Positions 36,841 to 46,554 of a stretch of 64,000 nt of DNA are shown here, in pieces (position 1 is the stretch's first letter; the number at the start of each line of letters is the position of its first letter). The notes beneath the pieces are model-generated. The model worked only from the letters and a program-made list of their open reading frames with translations, ran no database searches and was not told the origin of the DNA. The DNA is from Ruegeria sp. AD91A (GTDB taxonomy: Bacteria; Pseudomonadota; Alphaproteobacteria; Rhodobacterales; Rhodobacteraceae), in the NCBI RefSeq assembly GCF_003443535.1, contig NZ_CP031946.1:3486001-3550000 (forward strand), in the 5' to 3' direction. The position numbers were made by a program, and so were the translations under genes.

Positions 36841-37944
36841 ATGCCTGAAATCGGAATTGGAATCGTCGGCGGCGGCTATATGGGCAAGGCCCATTCCGTA
36901 GCCATGTCTGCGGTCGGTGCAGTGTTCAACACGGCATTGAGACCCCGACTGGAGGTCATTTGTTCGTCCAGCCCCGATAGCGCTGAACGATACAGGACAG
37001 CCTACGGGTACAAACGCGCGACTCACGATTGGCGTGTATTGGTTGAGGACCCACAGGTCGAGGCAATCGTCATCGCCTCGCCTCAATCCACGCATCGTCA
37101 GATTGCCGAAGCGGCTTTTGCACTGGGCAAACCGGTTCTGTGTGAAAAGCCATTGGGCGCGTCGCTTGCGGACAGTCAGGCTATGGCTGCTGCTGCCGAG
37201 GCTTCGGGTGCGGTCAACATGGTGGGGTTCAACTATATTCGCACGCCCGCGAGCCAATTCGCCCGCCAGCTGATCGCCGACGGAGAGATTGGGGATGTCA
37301 CTTGGTTCCGGGGGGAGCACACCGAAGATTTCTATGCCGACCCGCGAGCTCCGGCGACCTGGCGCACGACGGGCATGGCCAATGGCACAATCGGAGATCT
37401 GGCACCGCACATGGTCAACGGTGCGTTGGCACTTGTTGGACCCATCGCACAGGTGATGGCAGATGTTGAAACGGTTCACAAAACCCGACCTGGTGGTGAG
37501 GTGACAAACGACGACCACGCCCAGATGATGTGCCGGTTCGAAAACGGGGTTATGGGCAACCTGTATTTCAGCCGCGTCGCGACGGGGCGGAAAATGGGCT
37601 ATGCTTATGAAATATCTGGAACAAAGGGCGCTATCCGGTTCGATCAGGAAGACCAGAACGCGCTGTGGCTGTATAAGCGGGAAGGGCCCGAAGCCACGCG
37701 CGGGTTTGCCAAGATCCTGACTGGCCCGGCGCATCCGGATTACGAGCCTTTCTGCCAGGGTCCGGGCCACGGAACAGGTTATCAGGACCAGATCATTATC
37801 GAGGCCAAAGATTTTCTGCAGGCCATCCATACCGGAAAAGCCACTTGGCCCTCTTTTCGCGACGGGCATGAGGTCAACCGTGTGCTTGCTGCCGCGTTGG
37901 CGTCGTCAGATCAGCGGCAGTGGAAAGACATCTGCGATTTCTGA
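36841..37944 (+). CDS. Gfo/Idh/MocA-family dehydrogenase
   Basis: A 367-residue NAD(P)-dependent sugar/polyol dehydrogenase. GIVGGGYMGKAHSVA is the nucleotide loop, VLCEKPLGASL the EKP motif and GDLAPHMVNGALALVG the His region. ATG 36841 has GGAG nine bases upstream; frames beginning inside the operator are excluded. It is a second member of the family in this locus, probably handling another inositol isomer or keto-sugar. Exact substrate unknown. Confidence 0.85.
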   Translation: MPEIGIGIVGGGYMGKAHSVAMSAVGAVFNTALRPRLEVICSSSPDSAERYRTAYGYKRATHDWRVLVEDPQVEAIVIASPQSTHRQIAEAAFALGKPVLCEKPLGASLADSQAMAAAAEASGAVNMVGFNYIRTPASQFARQLIADGEIGDVTWFRGEHTEDFYADPRAPATWRTTGMANGTIGDLAPHMVNGALALVGPIAQVMADVETVHKTRPGGEVTNDDHAQMMCRFENGVMGNLYFSRVATGRKMGYAYEISGTKGAIRFDQEDQNALWLYKREGPEATRGFAKILTGPAHPDYEPFCQGPGHGTGYQDQIIIEAKDFLQAIHTGKATWPSFRDGHEVNRVLAAALASSDQRQWKDICDF

Positions 37945-37981
37945 TCGCTCAACCTAAAAGTTTTAATGAGAGACAATGACC

Positions 37982-39115
37982 ATGGTTAAGTTGAGATGGG
38001 GCATGATCGGTGGTGGTGAAGGCAGCCAGATTGGTCCCGCGCACCGCTTGGGGGCACAGGCTGACGGGCTGTTTGAATTCGCCGCTGGCGCGCTGGATCA
38101 CCGGCCCGAAGCCGGCCGGGAATACGCGCAGCGATTGGGTGTTGCCGCCGATCGCGCCTATGGAGACTGGCAAGAGATGCTGGCAAGCGAGAAAGACCGT
38201 GAAGACCGGGTTGACCTGGTGACCATCGCCACACCCAACTCGACCCATTTCGAGATTGCCAAGGCGTATCTTGAAGCAGGCTTCAATGTCCTCTGTGAAA
38301 AGCCGATGACCATGACCGTGGAAGAGGGTGAGGAAATAGTCCGCGTTGCCGAAGCATCGGGAAAGATCTGCGCGGTGAACTACTGCTATTCCGCCTATCC
38401 CATGGTACGTCAGGCCCGCGCGATGGTGCGCGCGGGCGAAATCGGACAGGTGCGTCTTGTGGTGACCAATTTCAGCCATGGCCACCACGGGGATGCCACC
38501 GATGCCGACAATCCGCGTGTGCGGTGGCGCTATGACCCTGCGATGGCAGGCGTTTCCGGGCAGTTTGCCGATTGCGGTATTCACGCACTGCATATGGCCA
38601 GTTTTATCTGCGATGATGAGGTGAAGACGCTTTCGGCCGATATGGCCTCAACGATCGCAAGCCGGGAACTGGAAGACGATGCAATGATCAACTTTCGTAT
38701 GGAAGGCGGCACAGTCGGGCGTCTTTGGACATCCTCTGTGGCGATCGGGCGCCAGCATGGCTTTGACATACAGGTCTTTGGCGAAACCGGCGGGCTGCGC
38801 TGGGCGTCTGAGCAGCCCAACCAATTGATCTATACTCCCGTCGGTGGGCGTACACAGATCATAGAAAAGGGCGAGGGCGGTCTGCATGGCGAAGCTCAGC
38901 GCCTGTCACGGGTCGCCATCGCGCACCCCGAGGGGTTCCCGCTGGCCGTCGCCAATATCTATTGCGATCTGGCGGATGCAATCCGCGGTGAAAGCCGGGA
39001 TGGGCTGCCCGATGCTGCTGATGGTGTGCGATCGATCGCCGCCGTTCACGCGGCTGTTGCTTCGGGCAAAGCAGATGGCGCTTGGCATGATGCCCGCCCG
39101 CCAATGTTTCGTTGA
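37982..39115 (+). CDS. Gfo/Idh/MocA-family dehydrogenase
   Basis: A 377-residue protein, third of this family here. It has MIGGGEGSQIGPAHRLG, the longer loop seen in the IolX/scyllo-inositol or YrbE-like clade, NVLCEKPMTMTVEEG and QFADCGIHALHMASFI. ATG 37982 with GAGAGA eight bases upstream is preferred to 37976. Downstream of the preceding dehydrogenase by 38 bases in the same unit, converging with lacI by a single base. Stereochemistry of its substrate cannot be told. Confidence 0.85.
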   Translation: MVKLRWGMIGGGEGSQIGPAHRLGAQADGLFEFAAGALDHRPEAGREYAQRLGVAADRAYGDWQEMLASEKDREDRVDLVTIATPNSTHFEIAKAYLEAGFNVLCEKPMTMTVEEGEEIVRVAEASGKICAVNYCYSAYPMVRQARAMVRAGEIGQVRLVVTNFSHGHHGDATDADNPRVRWRYDPAMAGVSGQFADCGIHALHMASFICDDEVKTLSADMASTIASRELEDDAMINFRMEGGTVGRLWTSSVAIGRQHGFDIQVFGETGGLRWASEQPNQLIYTPVGGRTQIIEKGEGGLHGEAQRLSRVAIAHPEGFPLAVANIYCDLADAIRGESRDGLPDAADGVRSIAAVHAAVASGKADGAWHDARPPMFR

Positions 39116-40114
39116 TCAGACGCGGGGCCGTAGAGTGCCCCGCTCAATCACCCGGCAGGGGAAAATTCGGGCTTCGGGATAACGCTGAGGCTCTTTCAAC
39201 ATCTCGACGACCAGATCCACGGACGAAGTGATGATCTGCTTGATCGGCTGATGGATGGTGGTCAGGTTGATATATTCCCAGCGCGACATCTCCATGTCGT
39301 TCAGGCCGATGATTCCGATATCGTTGCCCGGTTTCAGCCCGTGATCGGCCAGCGCTGACAGCGCCCCGATCGACAGGATGTCATCGCCGCAGAAATAGGC
39401 CTGCGCCGGATCACCGGCCAGCAGGCGCAGCATCTCGGCCCGCCCCGCTTCGAAGGAATAGGCCCCGGCGAAGGAGTGGCTGACCGGAATCTGCGGATGG
39501 CCGGCCATTTCTTCAATTAAGCCCCGTTGCCGGTCCAGGGACGAGGTTGCATCCTGTGGCCCGCCCAGATAGCCCACACTGGCATAGCCCCGCGCGACCA
39601 GCTCGCGCGCAGCCATGCGTCCGCATTCCACGTTGTCGATCCCGACCACATGGACTTCGGGCGAGGTGGCAGACCGGCCGAACGTGTGCACCACTGGTAC
39701 ACCCGCATCATGAAAGGCCTTTGCAAAACTGGGCGGTAACGTCGAGGATGCCACGATAGCTGCATCAACCGAGTATTGGCGCAGCATTCGGACAGAGTTG
39801 GCAGGTTCGGTTTCGTCCGTCAGGTTCACGATCAGCGGGCGCAGGCCGCGTTCCTGCAGGGCGCGTGTAAACTGATCGAAGACTTCCAGGAAAATCGGGT
39901 TGTGAAAGTTGTTCGAAATCAATCCGATCAGTTTGGTGCGACCGGTCGTCAGAGACGAAGCCAGGGCATTGGGACTATAGCCCAGCTCACGGGCCGCCTT
40001 TTCAACCTTGCTGCGCGTTTTTGCAGAAACCGAGGCACCTTCGGTAAAGGTGCGCGACACGGCGGATCGTGAAACGCCGGCCAAAGCGGCCACGTCTTTC
40101 AGAGTTACACTCAC
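39116..40114 (-). CDS. LacI-family transcriptional regulator of the iol locus
   Basis: A 332-residue LacI/GalR regulator. The HTH LKDVAALAGVSRSAVSR is at residues 5-21 and the hinge helix follows (YSPNALASSLTTGRTKLIGL). A periplasmic-binding-like effector domain runs to the C-terminus. Its own promoter region carries a fourth copy of the operator (40196-40211). It most likely represses the transport and catabolic genes until an inositol derivative binds. Confidence 0.9.
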   Translation of the reverse strand: MSVTLKDVAALAGVSRSAVSRTFTEGASVSAKTRSKVEKAARELGYSPNALASSLTTGRTKLIGLISNNFHNPIFLEVFDQFTRALQERGLRPLIVNLTDETEPANSVRMLRQYSVDAAIVASSTLPPSFAKAFHDAGVPVVHTFGRSATSPEVHVVGIDNVECGRMAARELVARGYASVGYLGGPQDATSSLDRQRGLIEEMAGHPQIPVSHSFAGAYSFEAGRAEMLRLLAGDPAQAYFCGDDILSIGALSALADHGLKPGNDIGIIGLNDMEMSRWEYINLTTIHQPIKQIITSSVDLVVEMLKEPQRYPEARIFPCRVIERGTLRPRV

Positions 40115-40195
40115 GCCGGGGAACTCCGATAGTAGTGGGGCAGGGAAACAGATAAGTGTGGCATTGCTGGTGCATTATGCATCATCGATCTCGAC

Positions 40196-40211
40196 TTGCA
40201 ATCGGTTGCAA
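40196..40211. promoter_or_regulatory. LacI-family operator upstream of lacI (autoregulatory)
   Basis: TTGCAATCGGTTGCAA differs in one base from the perfect sites. It is 82 bases before the lacI start on the minus strand, as expected for autorepression. Confidence 0.7.
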
Positions 40212-40259
40212 CTGCGCCTCGGCATTTCGATATTGTTTGAATGCTGGTGCTTTGACGGG

Positions 40260-40320
<61 letters not shown>

Positions 40321-40657
40321 TCCTAATCCGCACGTGCAACAAGGTGCTGTTTTCCACTGCCGCAACCAGCACTATCTTGGAGAGATGTCTAGTGTTGTCA
40401 GTGGCTTGAAGGTTGCACAATCTTCTGGACGTATCAAGATCTTATGACATCTTTCTTAGATCAGGTCTGTCGCTGATCGAACTGAAACAAAGAGTTGGTG
40501 CAGCGGTGGCGCAGCGCTGCATGCACCGCCGCAGGGGCTATGGGGGCAATTGTCCCTCTGTGATCCCTAGATAGGGGCTCCAAAAAGTGTGTTGCAAATC
40601 CTTGTCGGCCCGCACTTGGTGTGTAGTGGAAAAGCAGTCCAAGTATTCGCAACGTAA
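40321..40657. other. Island end without genes
   Basis: This 337-base end of the island holds no supportable gene. It includes GCAACAAGGTGCT (40336-40348) and GTGCAGCGGTGGCGCAGCG (40498-40516), each of which has a near-copy in the opposite end beside the other att site. Confidence 0.5.
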
Positions 40658-41689
40658 CTATACACCGAGGCGGAACTTGGTCGGTGTCATTCCGGTTTGC
40701 CCTCGGAAAAAGCGAGTGAAATGGGACTTGTCGGAATAGCCGAGCATCAGACCAATCTCCGCAATTGTCATCTGGTCTTCTTTGAGGTGCTCTTTGGCGA
40801 CATCGACACGCAGCCGTTTTATTTCGCGGGGTAGCGTTGTGCCTTGTTGCTGAAGCGCTTTCAGAAACCTCTCCTGCTGTATTCCCAGCAATCCCGCCAC
40901 CACATTTGGCCCCAAATCGGTTTCATCCAGTTTGTCGCGTAAGACAGAGCGCAAAGCTGCCACCACGGTTACTTCTTCCTCTTGTTTAGGTGAGGCTATG
41001 GGCTTGGCAGAGCCCTCAGAGACATGGTGCAAAAACAACCACCCCACAGGAAAACTAATTTGCATTCCGGGATCGGTTCCCAGGCCAACTTCGATCCCTT
41101 TGTAGTCGATAGGCAAACCATTGATGTATCTGCTTTCCCACCGCACACGCGAAGAGTCCCAGGAATCGCCGACGACGGTCTGCAATAGGCGTACATAGAT
41201 TGCGGCACCAAAACCGGTCACCTGAATGGGCGGGACAGTAGGTTCCTGTTGCCTCTCGATACGATAAGTCGCTTTGTCTGCTTCAATGACGAGGCTGTGC
41301 CGCACAGAATTGGACTCCTGCGGTACGAGCTCAACAAAGCGAGTGAAAAACTCGAATAGCGTTTTTGTAGATTGCAAGGCTTGAGCGAAGGGCGGCCATC
41401 CTTGTAGGTCAAACGCTTCCCCTACATTCAGTCCTAGGTATCGATCCCCTGATACTTCTGAGAAGGCATTCACTAAACCGTAGACCAGCTCTGAGTGAAC
41501 GAACACAGATGGGTCAGACAACAGTTCAGCTTTCAAGCCGACCTGATCCAATGCTGGTTGCGGATTGATTTTACGTCCGGTGAGATATTGCAGAAACGGA
41601 GCTGCTAAGGAGAGGCGAATAAAGCCCTCGCTATGCTCTTGAGAGGTGGAGTTGAAAGGCAAGCTCGTCACCCTAGTGATGATTAGCAA
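40658..41689 (-). CDS. AraC-family transcriptional regulator
   Basis: A regulator of about 343 residues: an N-terminal arabinose-binding-like domain of the OruR/ArgR type and a C-terminal HTH_18 domain, with MTIAEIGLMLGYSDKSHFTRFFRGQ in pieces and TPTKFRLGV at the end. The frame opens at TTG 41689; a GTG at 41671 is an alternative and no clear ribosome-binding site is visible. It is transcribed away from the amidohydrolase gene, so it probably controls the island cargo. Confidence 0.85.
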   Translation of the reverse strand: MLIITRVTSLPFNSTSQEHSEGFIRLSLAAPFLQYLTGRKINPQPALDQVGLKAELLSDPSVFVHSELVYGLVNAFSEVSGDRYLGLNVGEAFDLQGWPPFAQALQSTKTLFEFFTRFVELVPQESNSVRHSLVIEADKATYRIERQQEPTVPPIQVTGFGAAIYVRLLQTVVGDSWDSSRVRWESRYINGLPIDYKGIEVGLGTDPGMQISFPVGWLFLHHVSEGSAKPIASPKQEEEVTVVAALRSVLRDKLDETDLGPNVVAGLLGIQQERFLKALQQQGTTLPREIKRLRVDVAKEHLKEDQMTIAEIGLMLGYSDKSHFTRFFRGQTGMTPTKFRLGV

Positions 41690-41804
41690 TTTTATTCAGT
41701 GGCCATTTTTACAATCACATTCGAACATTTTAATTCAGAAGTGGCAACCGAGACAAAACTTTCCGGACTACAGTTGGCAAAACATGAATATGAAGGGAGT
41801 GCTT

Positions 41805-43211
41805 ATGTCCGGCTTGAAAGTATCGACTGTCGCAGCAGCTTTTGTTGCGGCTTCCTTATCCTTTACGACGCCGTCGCAGGCTCAGGAACAGACGCCTCGG
41901 CAGGTTCTATTTAGTAACGTGAACATCTTCAACGGCGTAGACGGAGAACTCGTCGAAAACGGTTCGGTGCTGGTTGAAGGCAATCTGATAAAGGCCGTTT
42001 CTGCGGACCCAATCGAAGCTCCCGATGCTTTTGTGGTTGATGGAGAAGGCCGCACCTTGATGCCCGGCTTGATCGACATGCATTCGCACCTTTGCTTGCG
42101 CGACGGTATTCCTTGGGCTCGCACCGACTACGACCAGATGCTTGCGGGTGCCTATACGTCTCTTGTCTTAATCGACTACCTCGATCAGGGTTTTACAACG
42201 ACACGCGACACTGGATGCAATGTGCTTGGCGTCGCTAAGGGTGTAAACAATGGCGTTATTCCCGGCCCTCGCATTTATCCTAGTGGTGGCGTCATCAGTC
42301 AAACCGGTGGGCATGGTGACATCGGCTTTTTCAATGACTTGCCGGGCACGGTGGATGACCTTGAAAAACACGGTTGGTCTTACATCGCGGATGGTGTGAC
42401 CGAGGCGCGACGCGCGGCGCGGCACAATTTTCGAGGCGGTGCCACGCAGATTAAGGTGATGGCCGGGGGCGGTGTCGCCAGTGAGTTCGATCCACTTCAT
42501 ATGACGCAAATGTCCGTGGAAGAAATGGAAGCCATCGTTGAAGTCGCGCGAGACTACGGCAGCTATGTGACTGTTCATGCTTATCACGACCGTTCCGTCA
42601 ACCGGGCCATCGATGCCGGAGTACGGACAATCGAACACAATTTTCTTGTGTCCGAGGAAACCATAATTCGAATGGCGAATGAGGGTGTTGCTTTGTCGGC
42701 TCAAGCGGTCATGTCGTTGGAGGCTTTCGCAGACCCAGAAAGTATCACCTTCTTTTCTGCTGATCAGAAAAACAAAGCGCGTGCTGTGAATGCTGGCGCG
42801 AAGCAAATGTTTGAATGGGCGTTGAAGCATAATGTGCTTATCGTCACAGGCGGCGACATGTTTGGTCCTGATGTTGGCCGTCAGGCAGAAAACCTAATTT
42901 GGTTCAATAAAATCGCCAACAACAACCTGCTTACGTTGCAAACGGCCACTTCAAATGCAGCTGAAGTTCTTAGCTGGAGTGGTGAGATGAGCAAACATAA
43001 GGACGGTCCGCTGGGCGTAATCCAAGAAGGCGCTTACGCTGACATTATCCTGGTGAATGGCAATCCGCTGGAAGATCTTGACGCGGTTCTGCGAGATAAC
43101 GTCGACTTCGTTATGAAGGATGGTCTCGTTTATAAGAACTGGCTGCCGACCGAAAACGCACCCGAGTTCCAGCCAATCAATCCGAATCGAAACGCCTATT
43201 TGTCCCGATAG
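41805..43211 (+). CDS. Secreted amidohydrolase (imidazolonepropionase/prolidase-like)
   Basis: A 468-residue periplasmic metal hydrolase. ATG 41805 with GGGAG six bases before gives a signal peptide (MSGLKVSTVAAAFVAASL, cut after SQA). Metal motifs: DMHSHLCLRD (HxH), TQIKVMAGGGVAS (carbamylated Lys), VHAYHDRS, RTIEHNFLVS and VTGGDMFGPD (Asp). This subfamily includes Xaa-Pro dipeptidases and ochratoxin-type amidases. First gene of the island cargo; the substrate is probably an amide or peptide, not identified. Confidence 0.87.
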   Translation: MSGLKVSTVAAAFVAASLSFTTPSQAQEQTPRQVLFSNVNIFNGVDGELVENGSVLVEGNLIKAVSADPIEAPDAFVVDGEGRTLMPGLIDMHSHLCLRDGIPWARTDYDQMLAGAYTSLVLIDYLDQGFTTTRDTGCNVLGVAKGVNNGVIPGPRIYPSGGVISQTGGHGDIGFFNDLPGTVDDLEKHGWSYIADGVTEARRAARHNFRGGATQIKVMAGGGVASEFDPLHMTQMSVEEMEAIVEVARDYGSYVTVHAYHDRSVNRAIDAGVRTIEHNFLVSEETIIRMANEGVALSAQAVMSLEAFADPESITFFSADQKNKARAVNAGAKQMFEWALKHNVLIVTGGDMFGPDVGRQAENLIWFNKIANNNLLTLQTATSNAAEVLSWSGEMSKHKDGPLGVIQEGAYADIILVNGNPLEDLDAVLRDNVDFVMKDGLVYKNWLPTENAPEFQPINPNRNAYLSR

Positions 43212-43285
43212 CAGACTAACGTAACGATGGACGTGCGTGTCATCAGAGCTTTCGCGCGTCTATTTCATTTATTCAGGATGGAACG

Positions 43286-44035
43286 ATGAGAATATTGATT
43301 GCGGCTATTGCGTTGATATGGGTTGCTGGAACGGTTGATGCGGGAGCCAATCTCGATTGGGCTGATTTGCCAGATCCATCCGTGCAGGTCTTTGAAGACC
43401 CCTATCGCGATCTCAAACCTGAACAGTTCGACGATGTCCTCTACGCCGTAAGACTACGCGGCAGGTTGCAGCAGGACGGTGGCAGCGAAGAAGAGAGACA
43501 AAAATGGCAAGCGCGTTTGACCGAGACTGAGGATGCCTTGGCAGCTGATGGAATTGATGTCGACTGGCTACTCGATCAGCGAGAGGTTGTGACGGAACGT
43601 CGAAGAGAGGCTGGGACGAACGGAAATCGACAATTCGACGGTCAAACAATCACACTCGCAGGCTTTGCCATTCCTGCTCCGAGTGACCCGGACGGTCGGC
43701 CTGTGGCGTATTTGGTGCCAGAAAGAGGGATGTGCAGTCACATGCCTCCACCTCCGCCCAACCAGATGATACGTGTGCGGTTGAATGGGGACTGGACGCC
43801 CAGCTATTTCCACGAACCCGTTCGGCTGACCGGCAAGCTGACTATCGATCCTTCTGTTCAGAATATGATGGTTGTGGATGGCCTCATGCCGATGAACGCG
43901 ACATTCCAGTTGGAGACGGAACGTGTCGAATCTCTGGAAACCGAAGCAGACAGGCTGGAATGGAAGCAGCGTGCCGCTGATCGCATCCGGGCGGCGGGAG
44001 ATCGCAAGGCAGGCGGGGCAATGGCGTCTGAATGA
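43286..44035 (+). CDS. Secreted DUF3299 protein
   Basis: A 249-residue protein with a signal peptide (MRILIAAIALIWVAGTVDA) and a C-terminal DUF3299 domain: ITLAGFAIPAPSDPDG, YLVPERGMCSHMPPPPPNQMI and VRLTGKLTIDP. The GxCxHxPPPPPNQ motif is typical and may bind a metal. Found in many marine proteobacteria near transporters; function not known. Its stop overlaps the porin start (ATGA), so the two are coupled. Confidence 0.78.
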   Translation: MRILIAAIALIWVAGTVDAGANLDWADLPDPSVQVFEDPYRDLKPEQFDDVLYAVRLRGRLQQDGGSEEERQKWQARLTETEDALAADGIDVDWLLDQREVVTERRREAGTNGNRQFDGQTITLAGFAIPAPSDPDGRPVAYLVPERGMCSHMPPPPPNQMIRVRLNGDWTPSYFHEPVRLTGKLTIDPSVQNMMVVDGLMPMNATFQLETERVESLETEADRLEWKQRAADRIRAAGDRKAGGAMASE

Positions 44036-45210
44036 TAAAACTTCTGGTTGCCGCATCGAGCATTGCCTTCGCTGGCGCAGCGTCGGCTCAGGGACTATCC
44101 GGGCCATCTTCGGTCGAGGCTGATCTAGAGCCCGGAGATGGGCTGACCGACCCACAATATCGTTCCGATTTTCCTCGCAATATCGCACCGGGTTGGTTTC
44201 AGTGGAAAGACCGGCTGGCCGAGGAAGGATTTCGCTTCAATATTGACTACTTGGCATTGGGCCAATCCACGAATGCTGATCTGGGAACCGGCGAGGCGGC
44301 CAGCGGAATTGCGCGTTTCTACGGCAGTTGGCAGGCAACTGAACGCGGCTCTTTGACATTCAAGATCGAAGACCGGCACAGTTACACCGATGTTGCCCCA
44401 CAGTTTCTTGGGCTGGATGGCGGAGCACTTTCGATCACTGGGACAGCCTTCAACGATAATGGTTTGCTGCTGACCAACCTGTTCTGGACCCAAAGGGCCG
44501 AGAACGGCGCGTGGACGCTGCAAGTTGGGCAGATTGATGTAACGGACTTTGTGGATATCTATGGGTTGGTCAGCCCTTACAGTGGTTTCCAAAACCTGTC
44601 TTTCAATACCAACCCGACAATTAACACGCCCAACCAAGGTCTTGGTATTGCCGGTGGGGTAAAGCTGAGCGAGAACCTCTACGCCGTTGCGAGCGTGTCA
44701 GACGCAAACGCCGACCCGTCCGATCCAAACTTTGATGTGTTTAGCGACGGCAATCTCTTCAAGTCACTCGAGCTAGGTTACACTTCCGGCTTTGATCGCA
44801 TCTACTTCGACAATATCCATCTGACCCTCTGGCATGCGGATGCGGCTGACGATGGCAGTCGAGCGGAGGATTACGGCGCTGCGTTCTCTGCCGCATGGTT
44901 TGTTGACAATAAATGGATGCCGTTCTTTCGGGCTGGGGCCTCAAAGGGGACCGCAGCGCTTTATGACCGGTCCGTATCTGCAGGTCTGGGCTACTATGGT
45001 CGCAATACCGATTTGGCCGGGTTGGGCCTGAACTGGGCCGAGGCAAGAGGCATAGACGGTGACCAATTCACGCTCGAAGCATTCTACCGGTTTTCAATCT
45101 CGCCCGGACTGCAGATCACGCCATCACTGCAGTTCATTTCTGATCCGCTGCTGAACCCCACTCAGGATAGCATTACGCTGTTCGGTCTAAGAACCCGGAT
45201 CGTTTTCTGA
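44032..45210 (+). CDS. Outer-membrane porin, OprB-like
   Basis: A 392-residue beta-barrel with a signal peptide ending ASA. It shows FRFNIDYLALGQSTNAD, a long series of alternating hydrophobic strands such as GSLTFKIEDRHSYTD, an AYxxYGLVSPYSGFQNLSF-type region and the final phenylalanine (LRTRIVF) needed for outer-membrane insertion. OprB proteins pass carbohydrates; here the neighbours suggest uptake of an amide or peptide-like nutrient. Confidence 0.85.
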   Translation: MIKLLVAASSIAFAGAASAQGLSGPSSVEADLEPGDGLTDPQYRSDFPRNIAPGWFQWKDRLAEEGFRFNIDYLALGQSTNADLGTGEAASGIARFYGSWQATERGSLTFKIEDRHSYTDVAPQFLGLDGGALSITGTAFNDNGLLLTNLFWTQRAENGAWTLQVGQIDVTDFVDIYGLVSPYSGFQNLSFNTNPTINTPNQGLGIAGGVKLSENLYAVASVSDANADPSDPNFDVFSDGNLFKSLELGYTSGFDRIYFDNIHLTLWHADAADDGSRAEDYGAAFSAAWFVDNKWMPFFRAGASKGTAALYDRSVSAGLGYYGRNTDLAGLGLNWAEARGIDGDQFTLEAFYRFSISPGLQITPSLQFISDPLLNPTQDSITLFGLRTRIVF

Positions 45211-45260
45211 GGTGGATCGGAAGTGGCAGCTAAGATCAAAACATTTAGGGAGGTTCTGTC

Positions 45261-46502
45261 ATGAAGACCCTGTTGGCCGCATGCGCCATAGCGATCAATT
45301 TTGGTGGCGCACTACACGCCGGCGAGGAAAGCAAGACTTGGGATGGGTCAGAAGAGGCGAAGCAATTCGTGCAAGACACAATCGTCCTCGGCATGTTGGC
45401 CAGCCCCTACGGCACTGGTTGGACCGACTACGACCAGCTTCATATCTACTTCGCGCGGGCTCGGGACAACGGCATTACGGGACACGAGATGACGCTGGCA
45501 GCTGCGGATATGTCGTTTGAAACCCTGCTAGAGCAGCACTATCACTTTCGCTCAGCCATGGCGCAACAACCGGAAAACTACCTGATCGTCAATGAAACCC
45601 GAGATATCGAAGCCGCCCACATCCAAGGCAAGACAGCCGTCATCTGGAACAGCCAAACTGCCACAATCCTGAATGGCGATCTTAAGAAAATGGCATTGCT
45701 AAAGGATATGGGGATCAAAAGTATGATCCTGGCATACAATGATTTTTTTCGAACCGGATCGGGGCAGTTGGCGGCCTATAACGGGCGCGACATTGGTCTT
45801 ACGCCTTGGGGGAAGTCGGTCATCGATGAAATGGTGCGGTTCGGCATCCTGCTAGACCTAAGCCACACGGGCTCCAAAACGGCCAACGACGCCATGGACT
45901 ACATGGATGAAAACTATCCCGGCGTGCCATATGTCTATACGCACTCTGTCCCAGCTGGGCTTTATGCGAACGAACCCAATGCCACGACACGCGGTTGTTA
46001 TCGGGCCATTCCCGACGACGAGGCGCTGCGTGCAGCCAAATCGGGCGGCTATATTTCTCCGACCTTCACCGAATGGATGATGGACGGTGTTTGGCCCGAG
46101 GATATCTCACCCGAGCAAGCTGCTGATATGATCGACTACTATGTCCAACTTGTGGGGGTCGACCATGTTGGGATCGCGACAGACGACATGTTCTCGACTG
46201 AACTAGTCGTACAGTTCGCAACTGCAAACGCAAGCATGTACGACGACGGCGGCTACATGATCGATGCGTTCAACAAAGGGGCCACTGGCAACGGTGAACT
46301 TGCCAAAATCCTTGCGGCGATTACCGATGACCTTTGGGCGAGGGGTTATTCCAATGAGGACCTTGCGAAGATTTATGGCGGTAACAAGATGCGAGTTTAT
46401 GCGCAAGTTTGGGAGGGCAAACCGACCGAACTATTTCTGAAAGAGTACCCCGAGCGTCTGCGCCTAAGGCAAGAGCTTCGTGATGGGTTCTATTCGCGTT
46501 AG
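45261..46502 (+). CDS. Secreted membrane-dipeptidase-like (M19) hydrolase
   Basis: A 413-residue protein with a signal peptide ([20 protein letters not shown]) and an M19 renal-dipeptidase domain: [30 protein letters not shown] and [14 protein letters not shown]. The usual N-terminal HxD zinc pair of M19 (in DGHNDL) is not apparent; residues near 40-60 read [17 protein letters not shown] instead. The metal site may therefore differ. GGGAGG precedes the ATG. Last gene of the cargo operon, probably acting on a dipeptide or D-amino-acid amide. Confidence 0.85.
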   Translation: MKTLLAACAIAINFGGALHAGEESKTWDGSEEAKQFVQDTIVLGMLASPYGTGWTDYDQLHIYFARARDNGITGHEMTLAAADMSFETLLEQHYHFRSAMAQQPENYLIVNETRDIEAAHIQGKTAVIWNSQTATILNGDLKKMALLKDMGIKSMILAYNDFFRTGSGQLAAYNGRDIGLTPWGKSVIDEMVRFGILLDLSHTGSKTANDAMDYMDENYPGVPYVYTHSVPAGLYANEPNATTRGCYRAIPDDEALRAAKSGGYISPTFTEWMMDGVWPEDISPEQAADMIDYYVQLVGVDHVGIATDDMFSTELVVQFATANASMYDDGGYMIDAFNKGATGNGELAKILAAITDDLWARGYSNEDLAKIYGGNKMRVYAQVWEGKPTELFLKEYPERLRLRQELRDGFYSR

Positions 46503-46554
46503 ATTATTGGGGGCTTACCGAAAGAAGACAGATTACTTCCCGCACGGGCGAGGC

